Shown: piece after piece, positions 11,089 through 21,105 of the stretch
Layout of the letters: each line of letters opens with the position of its first letter
Position numbering within the stretch: position 1 is the first letter of the stretch
From: Ixodes scapularis
Taxonomy: Eukaryota; Arthropoda; Arachnida; Ixodida; Ixodidae
Length of the DNA stretch: 64,000 nucleotides
Assembly (NCBI RefSeq): GCF_016920785.2
Contig: NW_024609836.1
Coordinates: 63,901,930-63,965,929, forward strand
Direction: 5' to 3'
Translations under genes and position numbers: made by a program
Notes under the pieces: model-generated
The model's database searches: none
Told to the model about the DNA's origin: nothing
The model's input: the letters and a program-made list of their open reading frames with translations, nothing else

Positions 11089-12774
11089 ATGAAGGCTTCT
11101 TCTCTTCCGACCCGAGACCGCACCGGCTGCGCCCCAATTGCCCCATTGGACACAGCGCTTGTTTTCGGACACGGCACTTTCCAGCGGCTGGCACTGCTGT
11201 GCGCCACGCTTTCCATCTTCATCTCAGTAAGCAACGGTCTCGCTGCTGTGGTATTCGCACGGCCCGTGGAACACTGGTGCAGACCACCGCCGGAGCTTGC
11301 TTTCATGCAGACCGACGTCTGGAAGAACCAGAGTATCCCCGTGGAACCGGACGGTACGTTCAGCAAATGCACCCGCTACGAGCCTCTACTGGACGCGGGA
11401 AATGCCACGGAGAACCGGACCGTGGTCTTCTGCGACGAGTGGGACTACGACCTGGCGACAACGGGGAAGTCCATCGTCAGCGAGTGGAACCTGGTTTGCC
11501 ACAGACGCCGGCTCCTTTTGCTCCATTCGCTCGTATACTACGGAGGAGCCATCGCCGGGAGCGTGGTCGGGTGCTTCGGGGACAGCCTTGGCCGCAAACC
11601 TGTCTTCATGGTCGCGCTCTTACTTCAAGTCGCCTCCGGCACGGCCACAATCTTCTCCAACACGGTTCTTACATTTATCATCTTGCGCTTTCTGACATCG
11701 ACGGTATCTTTGACGGTTATGAGCTTGGCGTCCGTTCTGCTGTTTGAGGTGACGAAGACAACGCATCGCGTCGTCTTCTGCGCCTTTGCCGTCTCATGCA
11801 CATGTGCGGCGCTGCCACTGTTCCATTTCCTCTTACTGGCGGTAGCTGGACACTGGAGGATGGCTCAGGCGATACTTATGGTGCCGACATGCTTCCTCCT
11901 GTTCGCTTCCTACGCCATTGAAGAGTCTCCTTGTTGGCTGCTGGGCTTGGGCGACGTCGAAGGCACCGAGCGCGCCGTGATGTCCGCTGCCAGGGTCAAT
12001 GGCTATCCCCTGGACGAGGTGAAGGTCAAGATGAACAAGATCAAGTACGAGACGTTGCGGAGGGGCAACACGCAAACGAACGTTCATCAATCGAGCCCCC
12101 TTGACCTTGCGCTGAACAGCTCTCTGCGTTTCCGATCCGTCATCCTTTTTTCGTGTACGCTCATCACGATTCTTCACTACTACGACACCTATTTTGACAA
12201 GACCTTGGTAGAAAACCGGACGGGGCATATAACCCTAATAGTTGCGCGGCTACCCGTTTCGACAGCTTTCTTGTACGTCCTACACTACATGAGCCGGCGC
12301 CAGGTACTTTCCGTCACAATGTTACACATGTCGGTCGTGCTAGCCTTTCAGGCTTGGCTTGTTTGGCAAAAGGACGACAGCATCCAGCCAATTGTCACTA
12401 TTATCATTAAGGGAATTGTTCTGGACATGATTTCAGTGGCGCTGTACGTTTATTTGTTGGAGACATTCCCCACCGTGCTACGAGCCACGAGCTTTTCTTT
12501 AAGCTCCATGTTCGGTAGAAGCGGAGTCGTGCTATTGCTCTTGATCAGGGGGCCCAACCCGCCGATTAATCGAGCTCTCGCCATGGCGGTAAGCGCGTTG
12601 ATATTTTCTCTGATCGGTTTAGCTTTCCTTGCTTTACCCGAAACGACGAAGGTCATGGCCACCAACACCATTCGCGAGACCGAACTTGAGGACATGTGGC
12701 AGGTGCCTCCCAGAGAAGACTTTACGCGCCTCAAATCTATTTCTTCGCATTCAAATGTTTCTAAAAAATCCTAG
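11089..12774 (+). CDS. SLC22 organic-cation-transporter-like protein, intact and intronless
   Basis: A 561-residue major facilitator of the SLC22 type, expected in the plasma membrane moving organic ions or zwitterions; the substrate cannot be told. Membrane segment 1 spans about residues 33-57. A large extracellular loop follows with several cysteines and N-glycosylation sites NQS (80), NAT (105) and NRT (109). The family block SEWNLVC precedes the loop 2-3 motif GCFGDSLGRKP (161-171). EESP at 278-281 replaces the usual PESPRW, and LPET closes the core at 516-519. The frame is also open from 10975, but upstream residues are not conserved between copies while ATG 11089 is. The lack of introns suggests an ancestral retrocopy. 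Confidence 0.92.
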   Translation: MKASSLPTRDRTGCAPIAPLDTALVFGHGTFQRLALLCATLSIFISVSNGLAAVVFARPVEHWCRPPPELAFMQTDVWKNQSIPVEPDGTFSKCTRYEPLLDAGNATENRTVVFCDEWDYDLATTGKSIVSEWNLVCHRRRLLLLHSLVYYGGAIAGSVVGCFGDSLGRKPVFMVALLLQVASGTATIFSNTVLTFIILRFLTSTVSLTVMSLASVLLFEVTKTTHRVVFCAFAVSCTCAALPLFHFLLLAVAGHWRMAQAILMVPTCFLLFASYAIEESPCWLLGLGDVEGTERAVMSAARVNGYPLDEVKVKMNKIKYETLRRGNTQTNVHQSSPLDLALNSSLRFRSVILFSCTLITILHYYDTYFDKTLVENRTGHITLIVARLPVSTAFLYVLHYMSRRQVLSVTMLHMSVVLAFQAWLVWQKDDSIQPIVTIIIKGIVLDMISVALYVYLLETFPTVLRATSFSLSSMFGRSGVVLLLLIRGPNPPINRALAMAVSALIFSLIGLAFLALPETTKVMATNTIRETELEDMWQVPPREDFTRLKSISSHSNVSKKS

Positions 12775-13881
12775 ACGCAATTGGTTTTATTAACGCTGCT
12801 TTACACGATGGGACGTTTCAAAAAGAAAAACATGCAATGTGTCAGTGGCGTCATCTTCTATACGCGTCTCCCTGAATCCGCAAGTGCACTGCTCATGCAT
12901 CATTAAAAAACTGTGTTCGCTTTAGACACAATGACAGAAATCCCTGCGTACACGCCTCAGAAATGTTTGAAAGATGCTTTCTTCGTACATATGAATGCTT
13001 GGAACACGTCTGTAGCGGGGGTTTTCCCAGAAATTAAAACATTGCCTAATTTTTTTTTTGGGGGGGGTCTTTGGTCTTTGGTTTTTGGGGTCTTTGGTCT
13101 TTGAGTGGGTTTTAATAATCATGCTCCGAATTAAATCACGAAAATGAGGCATTTGAACTTGGGACATAGGCACACTTGATCAACTAGAATCTCAAAATTG
13201 TGTTTACAATGAATGGCTTCCCATGATACTTCTCGGGTCTGCATGCGCTCGTACTACACAACAAGCAGGCTCTCTTGAGGTGAGAAGTGAAAATCTAGCG
13301 CCGTCGACGCTTTTCGAACCTTTATCCAGTGACTTTATTCGAACCAAGACTGGGAAGGGTTGCAAAGCCTGCCAAGCGCTCACTTCCGGGACAAGCCGCT
13401 TACTTCCGGTGGCTTCATACCTATTTGCTGTATTGTATTGTATTGTATTTATGTGACGATTCTCTTTGAATCGGGCGTCTACTAAAAAGACACGCCAAAA
13501 AAAATTAATAAAAAAGTTAAAAAAAGGTTAGAAAGCGGAGTGTATCCACTAGTTGCAGCAATGTACTGCCCACCAGGCCTCGAGTCTCCGCTTCGAGCAC
13601 TGCTCTATCCAGCCCCCTCTAGTGGAGATCAGTGGAATAGACCAATCTCACTAGGCGTTCGGCGCATGCGTGGAGCCGCCATACCTTTAGTTTACAGGAG
13701 GCAGACGGCCATGCATACGAGGGCTCGTGTCGTCTCGTGCTCCACACGCGCAGAGATCCGGCGGGGATTGTCGCACGTGCAGAAAGACTAAGGTTCCCTC
13801 ACTGCATTGCCGCAGCGGTGGCGTAGCCAAACTGGCTGGTGAGATCGGTCTATTAAGAGGCCTCCAGAAAAACAAGTGTGC

Positions 13882-13912
<31 letters not shown>

Positions 13913-14432
13913 GGGGGGGGGCGATGTACACCCCCGAGGGGGTGTGTAGAAAAATCACTGGTCGGCAGACAGTTTTAATGGGACAGCATTAACTATACCA
14001 TGGAGCGGAGCTAACGGCGTCTGTAACCACAAAAAAAAAAAAGAAAAACGGTAAAGATATGTCCATTCTCCCAATGGCTGAGCGAAACGGCTAATATTTC
14101 GAGTTCGGTAGTGAATTGCCGGCGAGCCCTTCATGGTGGCACCGGTGACCAAAAACGCGCAGCGGTGCACCATGTGACCTTCTCCACCTGAACACAAAGT
14201 GCCGGCAATTGGCGTTTTTATTTACCTGGGTCGCGCGTGAGCTTTGTTAACTTCTTCCTCGGTTACACTATGTTACAATAAGAACGCTGCATGTGTCAAC
14301 AATATAACATCTGACTCCTTGAGATCTGTGTAAACACAAGCGGCTTTACAATAGTTTTCAAATTATTAATATTAACGCGGTTCGCACAGCTTGGAGGATC
14401 TTAAATTATAAAGTTAAAGGAAGGACAGATTA
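12775..14432. other. 3' flank shared by the transporter copies
   Basis: Sequence after the stop matches the flanks at 36883-38168 and 56082-56570, and part of it matches 61380-61757, so the duplication unit was larger than the gene. It includes a TGTATTGTATTG repeat near 13430 and a run of 26 G (13896-13921) preceded by GT repeats. It also holds the empty site GTGAATTGCCGG near 14110, which is filled by a MITE in the second copy. No gene is recognised. Confidence 0.6.
13896..13921 (+). repeat. 26-G homopolymer after a (GT)n run
   Basis: An uninterrupted run of 26 guanines follows alternating GT. It could form intrastrand quadruplexes and is a likely site of length variation and sequencing error. 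Shorter G-runs lie at the same place downstream of the other two transporter copies (near 37155 and 56377). Confidence 0.9.
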
Positions 14433-14955
14433 GAGAGTTTTAGTAGATCGTTCTTATAACGATACCCTATAACGATACGATAACCATACGATACCGATAC
14501 AGAGAACAGGAATGCGCGTAGACCATTTTGAAGGCGATACATCCGATACGGTCGCTTGAGCCGCTGGGGCGCTCCCTAGTGGAAACGATTTGCACTTTCC
14601 AAAATGAAAAATAACAAATTAAAAGAAAGATGTTTCACCGAAGAAAAAATAACAGTCCTTACAATAATTACAATTAAAAAAACATCAATTAAGTTTTATA
14701 AGTTTCAGAAATTACAGAAATGCCGGTGGTTTGTGTGGTTTGTCACGGGAAGCCACAGGAAACACGGGTGGCACGGGCGCGAGCGAGTCGAGCGAGTGAC
14801 CAACTTGAGCCATGGTGACGTGAGTTTTCGAGGATCACTTGGCCTTAGCTGTTTTGAGGTGGGACGAAATCGAAGAACTCTTCTTTCTGGATATGGAGTA
14901 CCCCGTTCCGCGGAGGTTTAGGTCTGGGCGAGGCTACTTGGATGTGCTCAGTATA

Positions 14956-15398
14956 CAGGGTGTCACAATAGAAAATTTACACGGTCTTTTTTACCGCAAA
15001 AATAAGCTAGGCATCGCCGAACGCTCATTCTCCGCCCAAAGGTAGAGCTAGAGGTCACAACCAGATGCCAAAGTTTCAGCCCGATCCGATAACTTAATCA
15101 AAAGTTATAAGTGGTTTTCTGAAAATTTCAATGGGAAAATGGCGGCCGACGGAGTTTTCAAACACATGGGGCTCTATGGAACCAGAAACCGAAAACAGGC
15201 AAAAATGGGCTCGATTTTCGCATTGAACTTTTCAGAAAATTACTTATAACTTTTGATTAAGTTATCGGATCGTGCTGAAACTTTGGCATATGGTTGTGAC
15301 CTCTAGTTCTACCTTTGGGCGGAGAATGAGCGTTCGGCAATGCATTGTTTATTTTTGCGGTAAAAAAGACCGTGTAAATTTTCTTTTGTGACACCCTG
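14956..15398. mobile_element. 443-bp mariner-like foldback MITE
   Basis: The ends read CAGGGTGTCACAATAGAAAA and, in reverse complement, CAGGGTGTCACAAAAGAAAA, and TA lies directly outside each (14954-14955 and 15399-15400). The arms pair over nearly 200 bp, sharing blocks such as the ACACGGTCTTTTTTACCGC stretch and ACTTTTGATTAAGTTATCGG. A CAGGGTGTC start with TA target duplication is typical of mariner-type MITEs. It has no coding capacity. Confidence 0.85.
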
Positions 15399-15400
15399 TA

Positions 15401-16674
15401 GATAATGAAGCATTCCACCAGCAATTTCGTTTTGAGCACATGGACTTGACTAAGGTGTGTAGCGCCCTGCTAAGGACGGCCCGGAACGTCGCCATCCCGG
15501 GGCAGGACTGTCTACTGTCCAGGGTCTCTAGCGACCAGGAAAACCGGGAAGTGTCAGGGAAACTTTAATTATCGGGAAAAAAAATCAAAGAATTGTCAGA
15601 GATATTGCCAAAAAGCGAGCCCAGTCAGGTAATATAAGCCGGAAATGCCATCGAGTGCTTTGAGCGAAGACTTGTGGACTTGGGGCTGCTTCGAGCGGAG
15701 CGGGAGCTCTGCTCATTCGATGTAGAGTGTGCTAGGGAAGAACCGACAAATCCAGTCCACACCTGAGATTGGATTAAATTGAGAGCGCGACACTAGGCGA
15801 GATCGAGTTAGAGCTACTAGGTTTAGTAAAAAATGGGAAAACCGTATCGACCCCATTCTAATCCAAGCCGAAAGTATCCGAAAGTGCATCTTACGGCCGT
15901 GTTGCCATTCGGTTATTAACGTGTGTTGTTGAGCGTCATGTTTTCATCGTGTTTCCAGAAGTGGCCTAGCCCTTCAATGACGATGTTGGCGGCAAGAAAG
16001 CGCTCGTTTATTCCAGACTGGACGAACCCGAATATTTCGGAATATGCGTTAAATCAAGCCCGTGCAAAATGATCCTCACTGTGCTCAATGTCTTGTGTTG
16101 TAATGGTTTTATATATTTAACCACCTTTACAGTGGTCAGGGAATTTCAGCTTTAATTGTCAGGGAAAACCTGGAAAAGTCAGAATTTCAAAAGATTAATT
16201 TGTTAGACAAATTGGGTTGTGTGTGTGGGTTTATACAGCCTAGAACTTGGCCTGCCTCAACGGGCGACGAGTCTCCCAGCTGTAGATGAGCAATTTAGCC
16301 AGTGCAGTACAACCGCTAGCCTGGGGGTTTTAACGTGCACCACGCAGTAGTGATACACGACCGCACGCCGGTACGATGCTCATCCAGATCGAAACGGGCA
16401 GGGGTGGGAATTGAAACCAGGATCCCTGGGTTCCGCAGCGCGAGCTTTCGCTCCACGTGCTCCGAGCTGCTAGACACCCTGACTGTCTCATGTTATTGCT
16501 TTGCTTGTCATTGCCAACAGAGCATTTGCTGTCTGTTCAATATTACACTCAAAATAGTTCTTTGTATAGTAATCGAACGGGCCAACCTCGGCCGTTTTCT
16601 CCCGACTACATGGTTTAATAAAATGAAATATTTATTGTAGTGCGTATTAGCACGGTCATACTACTTGCTCACAT
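15401..16674. other. non-genic stretch with dispersed repeat
   Basis: No gene is recognised. TGTCAGGGAAA-like phrases recur near 15555 and 16140. The block 16280-16478 is a dispersed repeat whose second copy, at 39854-40579, is split by a 531-bp insertion. The AATT at 16409-16412 is the empty site for that insertion. Confidence 0.5.
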
Positions 16675-18373
16675 TTAACTTTGCTTTTTCATTTGACCAT
16701 TCACTACTTGAACGTGATGTTCTTGCAGTTGGAGACGATGTCTCCTCTCCTCTGCTGCAGCCTCCTGCAGCACATAAAACTTTTCTTCTTCAAATGCTAA
16801 GCGATCCTCGCTTGAGGTCACCTGGCGCTCTTCAATGGCTAGGCGCTTCTCTATCTGGCGCACCTCCATGGCGAGACGCCTCCCTTGAAGAGCGATCTCT
16901 AGTTTTTTTATTCTGCGGTCCTCTTGTGCTCTCTTCGCCAGCGATCCAAGGTGCTCCCTGTACCGCTTCTGCCTGGTAGCTGGAAAAATACAATAAAGGA
17001 AACAATGCACACAGCATCATATAAAAAACTTTTTTTTTAAATTTTTCTTAACGTGTAGGTTGACAATTGACTTATTTTTCTTATTGAACCTGGCCATTCA
17101 ATGAAGGTACTGCACAAAGAACACAAAACAACGCGATTGATGCAGTCGGACATGACGACCTGACTTTCCTAACCAGGTGGGGTTCAAGACGCACGTGTCA
17201 TACTTACTAGACTACCCTGCCACTGCATTATGGTTGACCGGTCTGTACGCGGCTGCAGCCGCAACAACTCACACAGTAGTGGCAGCATCGCTAGCAGCCC
17301 GATTTGTCACCGGCCGGGCTGTGGTGGCTGTGGCACGTGCCGGCGGTTCCAGCGTAGCGGTGGAGGTGGTGGTGACATCTTCCTCGGTGGCTGTGGCCTT
17401 CCTGAGCACTGGCTTAGCCTTGTAACCGAATTCACGGGTCAGGTCAGCAACATCCTGCAGCAGCTGCTCTTTTTCAGTGTACTGCTCTTCCGTTCCAGAT
17501 CCAAGGGTTTCAGGGGGACAGCGGTATCAACAAGTGCGGTTGTCTTCCGCAAGCGTAGATCTGTTATTTCACTCAACGACCATCAGTACATCTCCGTGTC
17601 GCGAAAGCAGCAACGCGAGCTTGGTAATTTGGAAACGCGTTTTCCTACGCGTTTCCAACCAACAAGCTCGCGCTAGCTCGCAGTTGCGCCAGCTGTTGGA
17701 CAGGGTCACGGTGGACAGGGTATTGCTGTATGCTAAAACTAGAGTGCCTCGATGTCCTTCTGTTTAGGGTGATGCCATCGTTTGTAGTACCCGATGCCGA
17801 CAGCACGCGCTCACAGGGAAAATACAAATAAAAAGCAGGAAATAAAATGTCACCGTATACCACATTCAGCACCACGAGCGCGTGCAGGGACACGCTCTTT
17901 CACGCGCTTCAGAACAAAATATAAAAATAAGCGTTCGAAACAAAATGGCCAGACGCCAAGCAAAGCGCACATGAAGGCACCCTAGCTAAAACGCTTCTGA
18001 ATTTTCAAACGGGACTCAGAAACTACTTACTTTCTCAAGTGTGTGCGGTCGTCTCGCTTGAACAGACCGAGGAGCAGATCGCAGTGGTCTCTCACTCCGC
18101 GAACTCTGAAGTTCCTCAACAGTGCTTCATCCAGGTTGGCGGCCACTGTGTCCCACTGTGAAGAACTCACAAAGGGATTCACCGCAAGCATTCCTCCCCA
18201 ACCCAAATAACCCTACCCCTCCTGCTTAAGACCTTCTCGGCCAAGGCAGGCGATCCTCCTTTGCAAGACATGTTTGACTCACTCTCTCCCTTCCTTAAAA
18301 GGAGGATATCCTCGACGATCGTGAACTGTTTTCGACCCGCTTGTGCAGAAAGAGGCTCGAGTGGAGCGGCCAT
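16675..18373 (-). pseudogene. Myb/SANT-like DNA-binding protein gene, decayed
   Basis: Minus strand. Exon 1 starts MAAPLEPLSAQAGRKQFT with VEDILLL, the start of a Myb/SANT-like helix. After about 100 bp of foreign sequence (near 18190-18300) that shifts the frame, it resumes with SSQWDTVAANLDEALLRNF and CDLLLGLFKRDD, and ends at a GTAAGT donor near 18027. Exon 2 (about 17508 to 17269) encodes GTEEQYTEKEQLLQDVADL and an Ala/Thr-rich tail; its expected acceptor AG reads GG. Exon 3 (16979-16675) follows a TTTTTCCAG acceptor and encodes a charged coiled coil ending MKKQS. Such proteins bind DNA and are abundant in tick genomes. The frame break and poor acceptor suggest a dead copy. Confidence 0.65.
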
Positions 18374-18558
18374 GATCGCTCAGGTCTTCCCGGATCTTGT
18401 CAACTCTCGCGAAGCACGGGAGTGCGCGCGATATTTCCCGATATTCCCGATACCTGCGTATCGGGTGCCGAAACACCATATACTCTAGCGCATGTGCAAT
18501 GGCTCCGGCGCAGTATCAGGTATCGTTATCGGAGTGCGAAACGATCTACTAAAACTCC

Positions 18559-18900
18559 ATTGAAATGGCTATTCGAGTATCGAACTACATCACTATGCAT
18601 ACACTTTTTTTTTCTTCAGCGGCGTAATAACGTGTTTTTACACAGTTGTAAAACAAAGTAATGGATGATGCAGCCCGTGTCTCAGAACAAACTGGCCTTG
18701 CGGAAGCTGGAGATATTCTTCCAAAAATATTAGCTTTCTCTGAAACATAACCTACCTTTACCTTCGTTGTTTTCGCTATCTTGCCTCGGAGCTCAAATGG
18801 GTGTCTGTCTCGATAGCTTCGTTTGCCAGTCGAACCCGCTATTAGAGGGCTTTAGTAGATCGGAATTCCAATACCTTCGATAGCCCCGATAACGACACTA
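18559..18900. other. flank shared with 38366-38660
   Basis: Sequence such as CACTATGCATACACTTTT and the stretch around GTAAAACAAAGTA matches the downstream flank of the second transporter copy, marking where the ancestral flank resumes after the 4.1-kb insertion. From 18841 a diverged GAGGGCTTTAGTAGATCGG end appears. No gene. Confidence 0.55.
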
Positions 18901-19028
18901 GAGAGTTTTAGTAGATCGTTCCCATGACTCCGATAACGATACCCGATCTCCGCCAGCGCCTTCCTTGCGCATGCATAGTATCGTTATCGGGGCTATCGGA
19001 GGTATCGGAACGATCTACTAAAACTCTC
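18901..19028. mobile_element. 128-bp MITE with GAGAGTTTTAGTAGA ends
   Basis: Left end GAGAGTTTTAGTAGATCGTT and right end in reverse complement GAGAGTTTTAGTAGATCGTT are identical. TA lies directly outside both (18899-18900 and 19029-19030). The interior pairs through CCGATAACGATA blocks. It shares its ends with the 4.1-kb and 4.4-kb elements around it and is the shortest complete member of this end family in the window. Confidence 0.8.
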
Positions 19029-20067
19029 TATTATGCATGCACAAGGGAGGCGGTGGTGGAGTATCGGGTATCATTAGAGAGTTTTAGTAGACCGTTTTCA
19101 TCTTCCGCTCCGCTCTGAGGGTGCCAAACTGCGCATGCGCGGCCCGCTTCGCCGGAATGGAAAGCGGAGGTCCAAAAACGCGTTTTAGTAGAGCGTTTTT
19201 CTTCAGCGTAAGAACGTTTTGAGCGGGTTCGAAAAATTTGCTTGCGTAGCCCCATAAGTGGACGTTTATAGTACTAGTAAGACAAAAAAACCTAAGCGTT
19301 AACACCAAGAGAGTAAAAGGGAGCGTGATTGTAGAGGTAGTAAAAACGAAGGCGACAATAATGAGCACAAAAAAGTAGGCTCACACCTGAAGAAATATTA
19401 AGCTATAAAATATAAATATAATCGTTCCACCTTGTGTGCGAGTGCACTGCACGAGCGCGCGTACTTATCAAGGACTCTGAAAGTCCGGCACTCGCTCTTG
19501 TAGCTTCTGCTCCACTCGAATTAGAACTGAAACAGATTTACTTATTTGAAGTATAAAAATAAGAGAAAAGGACGAAGTTTGCGCATTGCGCGTACATCCC
19601 TTTGCGTAGTACGAGTACAGTGTTGCTCAAGGCTAGCAAGCATGGGCGTACCAACCGGGGGGGGGCAAGGGGGGCACTTGCCCCCCCCCAGTTCTCAGAG
19701 TGGGGGGGCAAGGCATGCGTTTTGCCCCCCCTGAAACGGCCGCCACTGGGCAGAGCAGACACAGGCCGGCGGCGCCCAAGGAATACCAAGGGCACTGCCC
19801 CCCGACCCGCGCGGGCATATTTTTAACGCGCAGGCGATACAAACCCTAGCAACGGTGCTCACGCACGCCGGATTGGCTGGTTCGTAAAGCCTTGCTCCAC
19901 GAACAAGGCTACACGGTAACCTTACGGAATCCATCCGCGAGACATGGGCCGGACGGGCCGTCCAGACCAGGACGTAGGCCCTTACACAAAATAAAGTTTT
20001 GCTTGCTTGCTTGGAGATAGGCGCTGCCGCCGTCAACATAGGCAGCGGATGCAATGCGAGTTTCCGA

Positions 20068-20135
20068 AGAGGTAGCGTAACTTAGTGGTGAGATGTCTGC
20101 CCCATACGTGTCAGACCCGGGTTCTATTTATGGTG
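20068..20135 (+). repeat. tRNA-like SINE head, low support
   Basis: The sequence holds TAGCGTAACTTAGTGGTGAG, similar to a tRNA A box, and about 30 bp later GGGTTCTATTTATG, similar to a B box. It does not fold into a clean cloverleaf by eye, so it is more likely a SINE head or tRNA relic than a working tRNA. Confidence 0.3.
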
Positions 20136-21105
20136 TGGGCCGGCTTACTTCTTTTTATTTTTTTTCTCGAACATTTTGTTTTGTCGAGGCATTTGGCGAT
20201 ATTTACATTTCTTTTTTACCATTAACACTAAAAAAACGAATGTTGTTGACGGAACATCGCTAAACTAAATCGTATGGACTCTATTTACGGAAGTGCATGG
20301 GGGGCAGCGGGGCTTGGGTTGCCGACCGGACGCCGCAAAGCGGCGTGTACGGGGGGTGGGGGGGCTAGGTGGGTTAATAGATTTGTAATTAGCAGCCGCA
20401 CACCGTCACCGCGAAGCGGCGTGAACGCAGGCGCGGGAGTGGGTTAACGCGCTTCGAGTGATACAGGAGCAGCCCATCCGGCGTGAGCGTCGTTGTTAGG
20501 GGTTCTATCGCCTGCACCGTAAAAGGAGCAGTGTGTGCACCTCCTGTAGTGGGCAAGAATTCCTACATTGGAGAGAAGCGGGGACAAGCCCTTTCTTCAA
20601 ATGCGTCAAGTCTCCTTGAGCTTCGGAATACAAAGAAACGCCACTATTCGGAGCTAATCCCACAGTTACTCGACCTCTCTTGCGTCGTGTCTGTTCGCTC
20701 TCCGCGCCTCGTAGCAGTGTTGTTGCAGTGGGGGGGCTCGTTAAAATTTTGGGGTTTTTTGGACTATCTAAATCACTTTCTTCCTTCCCATCCCCCCCTT
20801 TTCTACTCCGCATGCTTCCCCCTCTGCAAATTATCAGCTGACCTTCCGACCTCTGTTCTCTGTTGATAGGCAAAACAACCACTAAAATTGGAAAGTAATT
20901 TGTAATTTGAGTGGAAGTCACTCGGAATAGTAGTTAAAGTTAACTACTGATTACTAGAATAGAAATGTAATTAAAAGTTACTAAACTACCCAGAAAAGTA
21001 GTTAAACTACAGTAACTTGAGTAAAGTAGTTGAACTACGTACAAGTCTGTCCTGGCAAGCGCTCTGCGTAAGTGTTTTCACTGATCTGCCTAGCCCCGCA
21101 CACCA

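Larger units (their letters stand above)
14433..18558. mobile_element. 4.1-kb element with GAGAGTTTTAGTAGA-type ends
   Basis: The left end reads GAGAGTTTTAGTAGATCGTT after TA. The right end, reverse-complemented, reads GGAGTTTTAGTAGATCGTTT. Both continue with GATAACGATACC repeats. Outside it, sequence matches the flank of the second transporter copy (before 38170 and after 38360), so it is an insertion into the transporter 3' flank, with about 185 bp of that flank missing. It contains a mariner-like MITE, a dispersed repeat and a broken Myb/SANT-like gene. Treating it as one element is inference. Confidence 0.5.

Noticed and set aside
11046..11747. 233-residue frame overlapping the transporter gene
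   Set aside because: Shadow of the transporter in another reading frame; its composition is Arg/His/Pro-rich without motif.
20068..20135. Functional tRNA gene
   Set aside because: A- and B-box-like motifs are present but no clean cloverleaf or acceptor stem can be formed.
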